Under the pieces are notes generated by a model. That model did not search any database. It was given only the letters and a program-made list of their open reading frames with translations, and was not told the DNA's origin. A stretch of 64,000 bases of DNA from an uncultured Eubacterium sp. Its GTDB lineage: Bacteria > Bacillota > Clostridia > Lachnospirales > Lachnospiraceae. Both the position numbers and the translations under genes were made by a program. Below, in pieces: positions 18,475 through 28,409 of the stretch (within the stretch, counting starts at the first letter, position 1; each line of letters begins with the position of its first letter). The stretch covers positions 62,001-126,000 of the forward strand of contig CAMUHY010000005.1 of NCBI GenBank assembly GCA_947088865.1, in the 5' to 3' direction.

Positions 18475-18747
18475 ATGAAAAAGTGTGTTATTACAGTGGT
18501 AGGAAAAGATACAGTTGGTATTATTGCAAAGGTGTGTACATATCTTGCAGAGACAAAAATTAATATTCTTGATATATCACAGACCATTGTATCCGGATAT
18601 TTTAATATGATGATGATAGTCGATGTAGCAGATTCTAATAAAACATATGAAGATGTTATCAATGACCTTGATAAAATTGGAGAGAGTATAGGCGTTTTAA
18701 TTAAGTGCCAGAGAGAAGAAATATTTGATATGATGCATCGAATATAA
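18475..18747 (+). CDS. ACT-domain protein (UPF0237)
   Basis: 90 aa, a single ACT ligand-binding domain beginning [19 protein letters not shown], with an acidic/Gly turn NILDISQ that usually binds an amino acid. UPF0237 proteins are regularly encoded next to DUF711 (UPF0210) proteins, as here, and the pair may form a sensing unit; its substrate is unknown. ATG 18475 is chosen because GAGG lies 6 nt upstream; an earlier ATG at 18463 precedes that SD. Confidence 0.9.
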   Translation: MKKCVITVVGKDTVGIIAKVCTYLAETKINILDISQTIVSGYFNMMMIVDVADSNKTYEDVINDLDKIGESIGVLIKCQREEIFDMMHRI

Positions 18748-18775
18748 AAAGTGTGGTATAGAAGCGAGGATTGAC

Positions 18776-20140
18776 ATGATTAATATTTTTGAAGTAAATG
18801 AAACCAATAAGATGGTAGAACAAGAAAACCTTGATGTACGAACCATAACGATGGGCATCAATTTGTTGGATTGCGCCAGCGACAATCTTTTAGAAGTCAA
18901 TGAAAAAATATTTCGTAAAATTACTACATTGGCAAAAGATTTGGTTCGTACAGGTGAAGAAATCGCCAAAGAATTTGGCGTTCCCATTGTCAATAAAAGA
19001 ATTTCTATAACACCAATTTCTCTTGTTGGAGCTGCTGCATGTAAATCGCCAGAGGATTATGTGACGATTGCTAAGACATTAGACAGGGCAGCAAAACAAG
19101 TTGGCATCAATTTTATTGGCGGTTATTCAGCCATTGTTTCTAAGGGAATGACAGCGAGTGATAAATTTCTTATTGAGTCGATTCCAGAAGCGTTGGCATG
19201 TACGGATTTTGTATGCAGTTCAGTCAATGTAGGTTCAACGAAAACAGGTATCAATATGGATGCCGTAAGACTGATGGGAACAATTATAAAACAGACTGCC
19301 ATACAGACAAAAGAGAGAGATTCGATTGGCTGTGCAAAGCTTGTTGTTTTATGTAATGCACCCGACGATAATCCGTTTATGGCAGGAGCATTTCACGGCG
19401 TATCAGAAGACGATGCCATTATCAATGTCGGTGTCAGCGGACCAGGTGTTGTAAAATATGCACTGGAAAAAGTACGCGGAGAAAGTTTTGAAGTGCTATG
19501 TGAGACCATCAAAAAAACAGCGTTTAAAATTACAAGAGTAGGGCAGCTCGTTGCACAGGAAGCGTCACAAAGACTTGGCATTCCATTTGGCATTATTGAT
19601 TTATCGCTTGCGCCAACGCCGGCGGTGGGCGATAGCGTAGCGGATATACTAAAAGAAATTGGTCTTGAGCAGGCTGGTGCGCCAGGAACAACAGCGGCTT
19701 TAGCAATGCTTAACGACCAAGTGAAAAAAGGCGGTGTGATGGCTTCATCGTATGTGGGCGGTTTAAGCGGAGCGTTTATACCTGTCAGTGAAGACCAAGG
19801 CATGATTGATGCCGTAAATGCAGGTTCTTTAACCATTGAAAAATTAGAGGCAATGACTTGTGTTTGTTCTGTTGGTTTGGATATGATAGCCATACCTGGC
19901 GATACCAAAGCGTCTACCATATCGGGCATCATTGCAGATGAGGCGGCAATTGGCATGGTAAATCAAAAAACAACAGCCGTTCGCGTTATTCCAGTTGTCG
20001 GCAAAAAGGTCGGCGATATTGTTGAATTTGGCGGCTTGCTTGGCTATGCGCCAATTATGCCAGTCAACGCATTTGACTGTTCGGCGTTTGTTAATAGAAC
20101 GGGGCGTATTCCAGCACCGATTCATAGTTTTAAAAATTAA
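18776..20140 (+). CDS. DUF711 (UPF0210, PFL-like fold) family protein
   Basis: 454 aa, full length for the family. It carries the conserved Gly/Ala-rich core ([29 protein letters not shown]) and a C-terminal [14 protein letters not shown]. The fold is related to glycyl radical enzymes, but the family lacks a proven activity. It starts 28 nt after the ACT-domain gene and is probably cotranscribed. Its stop codon overlaps the stop of the convergent tmcAL by 4 bp, with no room for a separate terminator. Confidence 0.92.
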   Translation: MINIFEVNETNKMVEQENLDVRTITMGINLLDCASDNLLEVNEKIFRKITTLAKDLVRTGEEIAKEFGVPIVNKRISITPISLVGAAACKSPEDYVTIAKTLDRAAKQVGINFIGGYSAIVSKGMTASDKFLIESIPEALACTDFVCSSVNVGSTKTGINMDAVRLMGTIIKQTAIQTKERDSIGCAKLVVLCNAPDDNPFMAGAFHGVSEDDAIINVGVSGPGVVKYALEKVRGESFEVLCETIKKTAFKITRVGQLVAQEASQRLGIPFGIIDLSLAPTPAVGDSVADILKEIGLEQAGAPGTTAALAMLNDQVKKGGVMASSYVGGLSGAFIPVSEDQGMIDAVNAGSLTIEKLEAMTCVCSVGLDMIAIPGDTKASTISGIIADEAAIGMVNQKTTAVRVIPVVGKKVGDIVEFGGLLGYAPIMPVNAFDCSAFVNRTGRIPAPIHSFKN

Positions 20141-21441
20141 GTGTTCTCCTTTCTAAAAAGCCGAGAGGACATATTGCCAGGTTGTATATAATCATTTAAT
20201 ATCGAAATATCATGCTGCATTTTATAGACATCATTGTAGATATTTGCAGCATGAATATCCATAAATAACAAATCTTTGTAATCGGCAGTCTTTGTCACAA
20301 TTGGGATAGATACAGACTTTTTGACCGATTTTAAATAAGCCCTTCCCTTTTGATTGAATCCTAAAATTTTAATATAGGGAAGCGTGTTATACAGTGTACT
20401 TTTTTCTTTGTCAAAACCAAGAATAATCCGAAATAAGATACGTTTGATTCGGGATAAAGCATAATTTTTTGTCTTGATGCTCTCTGCAAAGCTTGAAAAA
20501 GAATAGTTACAGCTTCCCATGTGCCATTTTATTGTATGGTTATAAATAGAAGCTGCCAATTCTGGTGTGACATCAATAAATCGCATCATATGTTGTATAA
20601 AATGATTTTTGACTGGCAAAGCAAGCTCTTTTGCAGATTGATATTGCCTGCTTTCAGCTTCAAATAGTATATTGCTTAATTGAAACCATAAAAGCGAAGA
20701 AAAATCATCTGCATGAATAAAATTCTTGTCTTTTGATTGATTTTTGTAGGTCTCTATGGATTGAAGCGTTGATGCAGGAATATAAGAATCAATAGGCGTC
20801 TTTTTTTTAAGTGCTTCACGTATGCCAGATGCACTTAAATACAATCCTTTATCTGAATTATTATGATATCCGTTGCCAGCTCTCATAATGGTGAGTGGTT
20901 TTATATCAAAGTTGTTTTTTAGAATCGCTTTGATATATTCCATGCCTAAAATATTATTGGGTTCTTCTAGTATTTTGCCGTAATCTTCCCCTAAAATATC
21001 TGTGACAGCCATACTTCTTGACTTGGCAAAGGAATTGCCAAGTGCTAGATAGGTTTTGAGTGTATTTTTATAAGCCGTCGAATCATTTGTTAAAAAGGAT
21101 GCTATTGTTTGAAGCTTATCAATATGGTTACATTCACTGCCAAAACAGATGTGCTCTACATGGAGTGCATGACATATGGATAAAGCACCTTCGGCAAAAC
21201 ATTCTGCACTGGAAAGTGCATAGTAGGTAGGAAGTTCTACAACAAAATCAATCCCACAATCTAAAGCAATTTGGGTTCTTGTATATTTGTCCAATATAGC
21301 TGGTTCTCCGCGCTGTACATAATCCCCGCTCATTACAGCAATGATACAGTCTGTGTTAGATATGCGCAGTGCTTCTTGTATATGGTAAATATGACCGCTG
21401 TGCAGCGGATTGTATTCACAGATGATGCCAAGTGCTTTCAT
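20137..21441 (-). CDS. tmcAL: tRNA(Met) cytidine acetate ligase TmcAL
   Basis: Uses acetate and ATP to make N4-acetylcytidine at the wobble position of elongator tRNA-Met. The N-terminal nucleotidyltransferase motif is [13 protein letters not shown] (His14, His17), followed by [14 protein letters not shown] and FVVELP. 434 aa, usual. On the - strand, SD GGAGG (+ strand 21448-21452) lies 6 nt from ATG. The acetate substrate is notable beside pta-ackA, which is divergent to it. Its leader holds a candidate pseudoknot. Confidence 0.93.
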   Translation of the reverse strand: MKALGIICEYNPLHSGHIYHIQEALRISNTDCIIAVMSGDYVQRGEPAILDKYTRTQIALDCGIDFVVELPTYYALSSAECFAEGALSICHALHVEHICFGSECNHIDKLQTIASFLTNDSTAYKNTLKTYLALGNSFAKSRSMAVTDILGEDYGKILEEPNNILGMEYIKAILKNNFDIKPLTIMRAGNGYHNNSDKGLYLSASGIREALKKKTPIDSYIPASTLQSIETYKNQSKDKNFIHADDFSSLLWFQLSNILFEAESRQYQSAKELALPVKNHFIQHMMRFIDVTPELAASIYNHTIKWHMGSCNYSFSSFAESIKTKNYALSRIKRILFRIILGFDKEKSTLYNTLPYIKILGFNQKGRAYLKSVKKSVSIPIVTKTADYKDLLFMDIHAANIYNDVYKMQHDISILNDYIQPGNMSSRLFRKENT

Positions 21442-21447
21442 AAAAAT

Positions 21448-21528
21448 CCTCCATTCTGTGCTGCTTTTTGCATAAGAATGGTTTATTTTTTTGGTAACTT
21501 TGTGTCAAGCAGCACACAGACACAAAGT
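21448..21528 (-). promoter_or_regulatory. Candidate pseudoknot leader of tmcAL
   Basis: Read on the - strand: ACTTTGTGTC pairs with GACACAAAGT (+ strand 21519-21528 and 21497-21506), enclosing a loop with GTGCTGCTT. That loop is perfectly complementary over 9 bp to AAGCAGCAC (+ strand 21466-21458), a few bases upstream of the SD GGAGG (21452-21448). The sequence is alignable over its length to the coaD leader. Regulatory function is inferred. Confidence 0.6.
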
Positions 21529-21747
21529 GCTAGTATGATATCAAATAAATAATGAATTATAAGTATTGTATCACAAGTTTTAAGTGAAGTCTTTTGTATC
21601 AAGAATAAACGGTTAAAATATAATGTTAAATACCCAATATTTAGTTGCTTATAATGTGGAAATTATAGATACAAGTATACTTAAAATATATAAAAAGCAC
21701 AAGGAGAACATAATAGAAGGAATCATTGAATTACAATACATTTATCC

Positions 21748-21776
21748 TTGTTTTACCAAAAAAAAAGGTATATAAT
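21748..21776 (+). promoter_or_regulatory. Putative promoter of pta
   Basis: TTGTTT (21748-21753), 17-bp spacer, TATAAT (21771-21776). The spacer includes an inverted repeat TACC-A9-GGTA. The rest of the 380-bp tmcAL/pta divergent region (21529-21747) shows no gene or recognisable site. Confidence 0.5.
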
Positions 21777-21822
21777 TTATTCATATGTATTATATTAATT
21801 ATTTAAGGAGGCAACAATTCAT

Positions 21823-22824
21823 ATGGCATTTATTGACACAATTTATGAGAGAGCAAAGGCAGATAAAAAAATGATTGTATTACCAGAATCAATGGATAAA
21901 AGAACCTTTGCTGCCGCAGAAAAAATATTAAAAGAAGGTATCGCAAATCTTATTATTATTGGTACAAAAGAAGAGATTGAAGAAAATAGTAAGGGATATG
22001 ATATTACGGGAGCAACGATTGTTGACCCATTTAATGACCCAAATAAGCAAAAGTATATTGATAAATTTGTTGAGTTGAGAGGCAAAAAGGGCGTAACTCC
22101 TGAATCAGCAAAAGAGACAATGGAAAAAGATTATATGTATTACGCATGTTTAATGTGCAAGTGCGGTGATGCAGACGGCGCCGTTTCAGGTGCATGTCAT
22201 TCTACTGGAAATACCATTCGTCCAGCACTTCAGTTGTTAAAGACAAAGCCAGGAATCAGCAGTGTATCAGGCTTTTTCCTTATGGAAGTTCCAGATTGCG
22301 AGCTTGGCGAGAATGGATTGTTTGTATTTGCAGACTGTGCGGTTAATCCAGACCTTGACTCAGAAAAGCTTGCAGAGGTGGCTGCATTATCAGCAGGTTC
22401 ATTTGAAAGCTTTGTAGGTGCAAAATCAAAAGTTGCCATGTTATCTTTCTCATCATATGGTAGTGCAAAACATGACCGAGTTACAATGGTAGCCGATGCC
22501 GTTAAGATTGCAAAAGAAAAATATCCAGATATAGCCGTTGACGGTGAGCTTCAATTAGATGCGGCACTTGTCCCAGAAGTAGCTGCATTGAAAGCTCCAG
22601 ACAGTGAAGTTGCTGGAAAAGCAAATACATTGGTATTTCCATCGCTGGAAGCTGGAAATATCGGCTATAAATTGGTTCAAAGACTTGCGAAGGCAGGCGC
22701 TTATGGTCCTGTTCTTCAAGGACTTTCTATGCCAGTCAACGACCTTTCAAGAGGTTGTTTTGCAGAAGATATTGTAGGTGTTGTAGCAATGACTGCTGTT
22801 CAGGCACAAGATGCTTCTAAGTAA
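21823..22824 (+). CDS. pta: Phosphate acetyltransferase
   Basis: Interconverts acetyl-CoA and acetyl phosphate; with AckA it makes ATP and acetate during fermentation. 333 aa, the short single-domain Pta form. Motifs: LPESMDKRTFAAAEKIL at the N-terminus, the CMCKCGDADGAVSGACHST core, and the C-terminal NDLSRGCFAEDIVGV. SD AAGGAGG precedes ATG 21823. Separated from ackA by a 195-bp AT-rich gap without genes. Confidence 0.97.
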   Translation: MAFIDTIYERAKADKKMIVLPESMDKRTFAAAEKILKEGIANLIIIGTKEEIEENSKGYDITGATIVDPFNDPNKQKYIDKFVELRGKKGVTPESAKETMEKDYMYYACLMCKCGDADGAVSGACHSTGNTIRPALQLLKTKPGISSVSGFFLMEVPDCELGENGLFVFADCAVNPDLDSEKLAEVAALSAGSFESFVGAKSKVAMLSFSSYGSAKHDRVTMVADAVKIAKEKYPDIAVDGELQLDAALVPEVAALKAPDSEVAGKANTLVFPSLEAGNIGYKLVQRLAKAGAYGPVLQGLSMPVNDLSRGCFAEDIVGVVAMTAVQAQDASK

Positions 22825-23019
22825 AAAATGATTGTAAAAAAGTTATTTTCATAGTTAATAGTCAAATAAGATATTAACAAATATATAATATTAGTTAATA
22901 TATGATATTGACTAATTGAAGTATATAAATGAATATTGTGAAATCAAATAGTATACACATATTTGTATTTGTGTCAAATAGATATGATTTTAAAATAACA
23001 TAGAAATGGGGATTATATA

Positions 23020-24219
23020 ATGAATATTTTAGTATTAAACTGCGGAAGTTCATCATTAAAATATCAGCTTATTAATATGGACGATGAGAGCGTCATTGCA
23101 AAAGGTCTTGTAGAGCGAATTGGCATTGAGGGTTCTGTTCTTACACATAAACCAACAGGAAAGGACAAGTATGTTGTTGAGACACCGATGAAAGACCATA
23201 ATATTGCAGTAAAGCTTGTTCTTGATGCTTTGATTGACAGTGAGCATGGCGTTATTAAGAGTACTGATGAAATTACAGCAGTGGGACATCGTGTTCTTCA
23301 TGCCGGTGAAAAATATATTGAGTCTTGTATTGTGACAGAGGATGTAAAAAAAGTTGTAAGAGAATGTTTTGATTTAGGTCCTTTGCATAATCCGGCAAAC
23401 TTAATTGGTATTGAGGCAATTGAGGCAGCTATGCCTGGCAAGATAAATGTTGCTGTCTGGGATACAGCCTTTGGCGGTACAATGCCACCAAAAGCGTACC
23501 TTTATGCAATTCCTCGTGAATATTATGAAAAATATGGTGTCAGAAGATATGGTTTTCATGGTACAAGCCACAGCTTTGTATCAAAAGAGACCATTAAATT
23601 TGCAAACCTTGACCCTAAAACAGCTAAGGTAATTGTATGCCATCTTGGAAATGGTGCATCCATTTCTGCGTCAGTTGGAGGCAAATGTGTTGATACATCA
23701 ATGGGACTTACACCGTTGGAAGGTCTTATTATGGGTACGCGTTCCGGTGATTTAGACCCTGCTATTTTGGAATATCTTTGCAACCATGAAAATCTTTCAA
23801 TCAGTGAAATGCTTACTATCTTAAATAAAAAATCAGGCGTACTTGGCATGTCAGGCGGAATTTCAAGTGATTTTAGAGACTTAGAGGCAGCAGCAGATGG
23901 GGGAAATGAAGTAGCTAAAGTTACACTGGAAGCATATGCTTATAGAGTTGCAAAATATATCGGTGCATATACAGCAGCGATGAACGGTGTGGATGCCATT
24001 ACATTTACAGCGGGTGTTGGTGAAAATGCGGCATGGTTAAGACCAATGATTGCACAGTATCTTGGTTATCTTGGCGTTTGTCTGGACGAGGAAGCAAGCA
24101 AGAAAGCGTGCGGAGAGTGCGGAATTATATCAACACCAGATTCTAAGGTAAAACTTTGTGTGATTCCAACCAATGAAGAGCTTGCTATTGCAAGAGAAAC
24201 ATTAGCACTCGTTCAGTAA
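23020..24219 (+). CDS. ackA: Acetate kinase
   Basis: Acetyl phosphate plus ADP to acetate plus ATP. ASKHA fold: NCGSSSLKYQL (about 6-16), the VWDTAFGGTMP and GFHGTSHSFV motifs, catalytic region MGTRSGDLDPAI, and C-terminal FTAGVGENA. 399 aa, normal. SD-like GGGG lies before ATG 23020. The upstream gap contains TA-rich repeats around 22850-22930. Acetyl phosphate from this pathway can also affect response regulators, though nothing here shows that directly. Confidence 0.97.
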   Translation: MNILVLNCGSSSLKYQLINMDDESVIAKGLVERIGIEGSVLTHKPTGKDKYVVETPMKDHNIAVKLVLDALIDSEHGVIKSTDEITAVGHRVLHAGEKYIESCIVTEDVKKVVRECFDLGPLHNPANLIGIEAIEAAMPGKINVAVWDTAFGGTMPPKAYLYAIPREYYEKYGVRRYGFHGTSHSFVSKETIKFANLDPKTAKVIVCHLGNGASISASVGGKCVDTSMGLTPLEGLIMGTRSGDLDPAILEYLCNHENLSISEMLTILNKKSGVLGMSGGISSDFRDLEAAADGGNEVAKVTLEAYAYRVAKYIGAYTAAMNGVDAITFTAGVGENAAWLRPMIAQYLGYLGVCLDEEASKKACGECGIISTPDSKVKLCVIPTNEELAIARETLALVQ

Positions 24220-24306
24220 ACGTTCATTAAAAACGGCAGCAAGCATGTTATTACTTTTGGCAATATAGAATAAAATTGCTATAACCTATAATATGTAAAA
24301 TTTTTA

Positions 24307-24335
24307 TTGACAAATAACATATAGGTGCGTATAAT
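24307..24335 (+). promoter_or_regulatory. Consensus promoter for DUF177-rpmF
   Basis: TTGACA (24307-24312), exactly 17 bp, TATAAT (24330-24335): both hexamers are perfect, 26 bp before the chosen start at 24362. A strong vegetative promoter is expected for a ribosomal-protein operon. Confidence 0.85.
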
Positions 24336-24361
24336 AGGAAAAGTGTGAATTGGAGACAATT

Positions 24362-24883
24362 ATGCTAATTGATTTTAGAGAACTTCTATTCGGCACAAGG
24401 GATTTGATTTCACAGCAGGTTGAACTGGAGATGAACACTATCAATAATGGTGTTTCAAGTTATGATATTGTAAAAAAAGAACCTTTTGAATTATGCCTTA
24501 CAAAGGTAGGTAAAGGGAAGTTTCATATCAGTGCCAAATCGTTTGTGAGGCTTCGTATTCCTTGTGATAGATGTCTGGAACCTGTCGATACAGATGTCGA
24601 TTTTGTAATTGATGAATCCGTTGATATGGCAGAGGCATCGGAGGATGAAGAGAGTGAAGAAAAAGACTATATTGATGGATACAACCTCGACGTGGACAAA
24701 CTTGTTTTTAGTGAAATATTGCTGTCCATGCCTAGAAAAATTTTGTGTAAGGAAGACTGCAAAGGACTATGTCTTGTTTGCGGTGCAAACCTTAACATAG
24801 CCGAATGTGGTTGTGACAGGTCTGTTTTAGACCCAAGAATGTCTGTTTTCAAGGATATTTTAAACGATTTTAAGGAGGTGTAG
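24362..24883 (+). CDS. YceD/DUF177 family protein
   Basis: 173 aa DUF177 protein with a Cys-rich metal-site-like tail (CKEDCKGLCLVCG...CGC) and an acidic middle (EASEDEESEEKD). The family is almost always encoded directly before rpmF. Plant and bacterial members are linked to 23S rRNA accumulation, which fits a ribosome-assembly role. ATG 24362 has GGAG 6 nt upstream; the earlier in-frame TTG overlaps that SD. Confidence 0.9.
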   Translation: MLIDFRELLFGTRDLISQQVELEMNTINNGVSSYDIVKKEPFELCLTKVGKGKFHISAKSFVRLRIPCDRCLEPVDTDVDFVIDESVDMAEASEDEESEEKDYIDGYNLDVDKLVFSEILLSMPRKILCKEDCKGLCLVCGANLNIAECGCDRSVLDPRMSVFKDILNDFKEV

Positions 24884-24887
24884 CTAT

Positions 24888-25067
24888 ATGTCAATTTGTC
24901 CAAAGAATAAATCTTCTAAGGCTAGAAGAGACAAGAGAAGAGCAAACTGGAAGATGAGCGTTCCAAATCTTGTTAAGTGCAGTAAGTGCGGTGCTTTGAT
25001 GATGCCTCACAGAGTTTGCAAATCTTGTGGTTCATATAATAAAAAAGAAATTATTTCTGTTGACTAA
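24888..25067 (+). CDS. rpmF: 50S ribosomal protein L32
   Basis: 59 aa. It begins MSICPKNKSSKARRDKRR, matching L32, and keeps the full zinc-ribbon (Cys31, Cys34, Cys44, Cys47), so it is the zinc-binding paralogue type. SD AAGGAGG lies 8 nt before ATG, overlapping the end of the DUF177 gene. L32 is normally followed by plsX; here 3.5 kb of other DNA intervenes. Confidence 0.96.
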   Translation: MSICPKNKSSKARRDKRRANWKMSVPNLVKCSKCGALMMPHRVCKSCGSYNKKEIISVD

Positions 25068-25096
25068 TAAAGTGATAAAATGCAATAGTGTTCAAT

Positions 25097-25146
25097 GGTG
25101 GGATTACCGTAAAATGAGAAATTCATTTTGCGGCAGTCCCATTTTT
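25097..25146 (+). terminator. Terminator after rpmF
   Basis: TGGGATTACCGTAAAATGA pairs imperfectly with TCATTTTGCGGCAGTCCCA, followed by TTTTT (25142-25146). It uncouples rpmF from the downstream island. Confidence 0.8.
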
Positions 25147-25313
25147 ATTGTTTATTATATTGATTTAGTTTTCGTTGAGCTTATTTTTTAATAATAGTAT
25201 CTTTTATCTTAACCTTTTTTGAGTTTCAATTGTTAAATTCATATAATTAATTATATTAATAATTAAAATATGTAGTAAATTATAATCAAACATAAAAAGT
25301 GTATTAATTTTAA

Positions 25314-25342
25314 TTGACTTGTATTTTATAATAATATATAAT
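25314..25342 (+). promoter_or_regulatory. Promoter of the two-gene membrane island
   Basis: TTGACT (25314-25319), 17-bp spacer, TATAAT (25337-25342). It would give a leader of about 250 nt ahead of the gene at 25596. Confidence 0.65.
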
Positions 25343-25513
25343 TTTTTATAAAATATTTACAATTACTTATCTAGGTGTAAATATTCTTTAACTTTATCAA
25401 GGAAATACCTTATTTTAATGTTATAGAGAAATAGGTGTTGACTTGCTTATTTTAGTAAAAGCTATCACTGAAAAACTGAGATAGCAGTTATGAGGTATGT
25501 ACAAGTAGCGTAG

Positions 25514-25543
25514 GGCATTGCAAATATCCGCTTTGACTTTTAT
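25514..25543 (+). repeat. Dispersed intergenic repeat, copy 1
   Basis: GCATTGCAAATATCCGCTTTGACTTTTAT-type core. Together with upstream ATAGCAGTTATGAGGT (about 25482-25497) it aligns with the copy at 53953-54015. The stem-loop is degenerate in this copy. Confidence 0.45.
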
Positions 25544-25595
25544 ATTTTTTTTCTACGTAAGATTTAAAATTATTTTTATTTTTAGGAGGGATGTT

Positions 25596-26843
25596 ATGTC
25601 TTCAATTCATGAGTTTATAAAAAGGAATGCAAGTTTAATTCTACATATTTTTGTTACTTTAGTTTTTTGTACTTTTCTTGGAATATTTTTTGAAAAATTT
25701 TCAGATTATTTATTGTTTGCAAATGTAGTTTTATTATTGATAGGAGTATACCTTGTTTATAGGATGATTTTTAAAAAAATTTATGCAGATTCTTTTTTAA
25801 AATTAATTTGCATATTATTAATGATAATATCAGCAAATCATTTTTATTCATATAGTAAATTGATAAGTGTATTTCCATGGTTAGCAAATAATCATAAATT
25901 ATTAATCATTGGATTAATCGTAACATTGCTTACTATTTTGTTTGTATTTAAACTTTTTACATATTTTGAATCTTCTAATAAGCATAAATTTGCAAATAAT
26001 AATATATTAAATGAATCAAATAATTCAAATAACTCAAATAACCCCAATGAATTAAATATACCACAACAGGATTTACCAACAATTCGTAGTGAGATTTTTT
26101 CTTTTTTACGTTTTTTAAGCATTGCAATTATATTGTGTTTAATTATATTTATACCTGCACTATTACTTTACCTTTTTAACAAACATGATTTAGATAAATC
26201 TACCCTTGAATTTGATAAGGTACTTTCTTTCCTATTAAGTTATGGTTCATCATTTTTATTAATTCTTTTTGCAGTTGTTATAACTATTGTCACTTTAATT
26301 TATATTATTAAGTATATATATAATCAAATTCGATTTTTTAAAATATCGAATGATAAAGAATCATCCGCAATTCCTACATATGCTTTTAGTGTTATTATTG
26401 TTTGTATACTTTTATTTTTATCGTGGCGAATAACGAATTTTTCACTGAATGATATTACAGAAACAATGGCAATTGGTAATTATTTAGCATTACCATTGGC
26501 AGTAATTATAATAATGGTATTGTTTTTTTTACTTGTTCAAATAGTACATGCAGTAATTTTAATGTTAAGCCAAGTATCAACAACGAATATAAAAGATTTT
26601 TTGCGAAAGCAAGAAGAAAAATTAAAAATTGGTCATAATATTGTAAAAATAATAGAATGTATTATTGACACAATTTTACAGACTATTTTAGCTGTTCTTG
26701 AGTTTATAAAATTTATACCTAATTTCTTTATTTCATTAAGTAAGATGATTTTATTGGAGGATAGTGAAAGAGAAAATCAAGATGAAGACAAAGAAAATGA
26801 AATCTCTAATATTGAAAAAGATGTTACAGCAATGGATGATTAA
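25596..26843 (+). CDS. Multi-pass membrane protein of unknown function
   Basis: 415 aa; not recognised. Predicted membrane segments at about 14-32, 39-59, 68-84, 102-122, 172-194, 215-240, 261-278 and 297-325. Between the two halves is an Asn/Ser-rich linker (about 134-152) encoded by 9-bp tandem repeats. A long amphipathic stretch (340-385) and an acidic tail (388-409) follow. SD AGGAGGG is 5 nt before ATG 25596. It is far more AT-rich than the surrounding housekeeping genes and sits between rpmF and plsX, suggesting acquired DNA. Cotranscription with the next gene (35-nt gap) suggests the two work together. Confidence 0.7.
   Translation: MSSIHEFIKRNASLILHIFVTLVFCTFLGIFFEKFSDYLLFANVVLLLIGVYLVYRMIFKKIYADSFLKLICILLMIISANHFYSYSKLISVFPWLANNHKLLIIGLIVTLLTILFVFKLFTYFESSNKHKFANNNILNESNNSNNSNNPNELNIPQQDLPTIRSEIFSFLRFLSIAIILCLIIFIPALLLYLFNKHDLDKSTLEFDKVLSFLLSYGSSFLLILFAVVITIVTLIYIIKYIYNQIRFFKISNDKESSAIPTYAFSVIIVCILLFLSWRITNFSLNDITETMAIGNYLALPLAVIIIMVLFFLLVQIVHAVILMLSQVSTTNIKDFLRKQEEKLKIGHNIVKIIECIIDTILQTILAVLEFIKFIPNFFISLSKMILLEDSERENQDEDKENEISNIEKDVTAMDD
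26016..26042 (+). repeat. Three tandem 9-bp repeats inside a coding sequence
   Basis: TCAAATAA(T/C) repeated three times without interruption, encoding Ser-Asn-Asn three times in the linker of the membrane protein. Unit changes would keep frame and alter linker length. Confidence 0.7.
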
Positions 26844-26878
26844 TCGAACTTAAAAGATAAAACTTAGGAGGATACATT

Positions 26879-28399
26879 ATGAAAAAAGATGAACCATTTA
26901 ATTCTCATAATGAAGGGATTCGTATTGTTAAAATTGCCGCCTTTTGTTTTGCTATTGTTTCATGGTTTGCGACAGCACAGGGGTTACAGGAGTATGTTTT
27001 CAATGGTCAATATTGGCAAGCATGTATGATTTCATTTGGAATACAATCAATATTATTTGTATTTAACTTAAAGTTGCCAGAATATTTTGCACAAATTGGC
27101 AAAAGAGTTCCTAATAATCTACGAAAATATAGAAAATATCATTTAGGTAAAAAAAGAGGAACTTTTAAGGATACGTTTAAATGGACACGTTTGCAAAAAA
27201 TAATTGCTTTTTTTTATGTACTTATATTATTAGCGAGTTCTTTTTTTTCCTTTGTGTATATGACAAATCTTGTTTATAAAAATACTAGGTACATAGATGC
27301 TAATATTGTTTTAGATAGAAATTATCGGATGTATTTAAACAAAGTTGATGTGTATACAAACGAATTTATTAAAGTTTCTCAGCTTACAATCAATAAAAAA
27401 TTATCGGACTTGCAAAGTTTGATTAAAGATAGCAATGTCCAAAGTGAGCGAAAGTCTAAGAGTGAGCTTCAAAATGAATTAATTGAGAAGAAAGAAGAAC
27501 TTAATAAAATAATTGTTGCAAAAGAAGAAACTAAAAATATATTTGACACAGCAAAAAAAATGTATGAGACACCTATGGATGTTCGGTGGCGTGATTTAAG
27601 TGCATATAATAGCGAAAGAACTGAGTATGAAACTGCAAGAGGTAATTTAAAAATTGCTGAAGAAGCAGTTGCGGCAGCCGAATTAGAACTTGATAAGGCA
27701 CAATTAGCATTAGATAATTATAAACCCACTTTAAATACAGTTGTACATGATTTACTTGTTGCAACCTTAAATTTTCAATCCAATAGTGATGAACTAAAAT
27801 CTTTGATGACACAATTAAATGATATAGTGCTTGAAACGAATGAAAGCGAAATTACAGCAGAAACTTTTGCACAAATTGTTGTACATACAAAAGAATTATC
27901 AATTTCAATTGATAATTATCATTTACTAAATATGATTCAATCTAAAGAGGGGGATAACAATGATATAGCAGATTTTAAAACTCAAATGATAAGTAATGAA
28001 ATTATTGTTCCAGCGCCATCGTCCGAAAGTTTTTTAGAGGATAAAGAACAGTGGGAAACTCAATGGAAAAAACGTTTTTTATTGTTAGAAAATATAATAA
28101 AAAGTGTTCCGAATTATTCTGAATCTACTACAAGTGCAATTGATAATATTGGTGAAATTGTAGATATTCAATCATTAAAAGAATTTAAAGCACAAGAAAT
28201 ATCTGATAAAATTGATATTATAGTTAGAACAAATTTAGCGAATATTAATGCGTTAGAACGTGCTATTAAGTTGTTGGTTAGTGATTTTCCTATTTTGGCA
28301 TGGTTTTCATTTGGGATTGCAATATTTTTTGATATATCTTCTTTATTAGCTGGGTTGTTTGTTTATCTTACACCTGTTGTTAGAATTAAAAAAAATTAA
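26879..28399 (+). CDS. Membrane-anchored coiled-coil protein of unknown function
   Basis: 506 aa; family not recognised, although the layout (three N-terminal helices, coiled coil, one C-terminal helix) resembles DUF4407-type proteins. Predicted helices at about 17-34, 48-64, 108-128 and 470-496; a basic loop (75-107) and a basic tail point to the cytoplasm, placing residues 130-468 outside. That domain holds a strong coiled coil (about 190-275). SD AGGAGG before ATG 26879. It follows the multi-pass protein by 35 nt. Very AT-rich; probably horizontally acquired together with it. Confidence 0.7.
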   Translation: MKKDEPFNSHNEGIRIVKIAAFCFAIVSWFATAQGLQEYVFNGQYWQACMISFGIQSILFVFNLKLPEYFAQIGKRVPNNLRKYRKYHLGKKRGTFKDTFKWTRLQKIIAFFYVLILLASSFFSFVYMTNLVYKNTRYIDANIVLDRNYRMYLNKVDVYTNEFIKVSQLTINKKLSDLQSLIKDSNVQSERKSKSELQNELIEKKEELNKIIVAKEETKNIFDTAKKMYETPMDVRWRDLSAYNSERTEYETARGNLKIAEEAVAAAELELDKAQLALDNYKPTLNTVVHDLLVATLNFQSNSDELKSLMTQLNDIVLETNESEITAETFAQIVVHTKELSISIDNYHLLNMIQSKEGDNNDIADFKTQMISNEIIVPAPSSESFLEDKEQWETQWKKRFLLLENIIKSVPNYSESTTSAIDNIGEIVDIQSLKEFKAQEISDKIDIIVRTNLANINALERAIKLLVSDFPILAWFSFGIAIFFDISSLLAGLFVYLTPVVRIKKN

Positions 28400-28409
28400 T
28401 AGAGGACAA

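Larger units (their letters stand above)
25147..25595. other. Left flank of AT-rich island, no gene
   Basis: About 450 bp, extremely AT-rich, without a plausible coding sequence. It contains a strong promoter (25314-25342), a GCTATC...GATAGC hairpin near 25461-25486 and a copy of a dispersed stem-loop core (25514-25543). Confidence 0.5.

Noticed and set aside
19393..19956. 187-residue - strand frame inside the DUF711 gene
   Set aside because: Antisense shadow of a conserved gene with Ser/Ala-rich composition and no start signal.
22825..23019. Promoter for ackA at TTGACT (22908-22913)
   Set aside because: The hexamer at 17-bp distance is GAATAT, a poor -10; ackA may instead be read through from pta.
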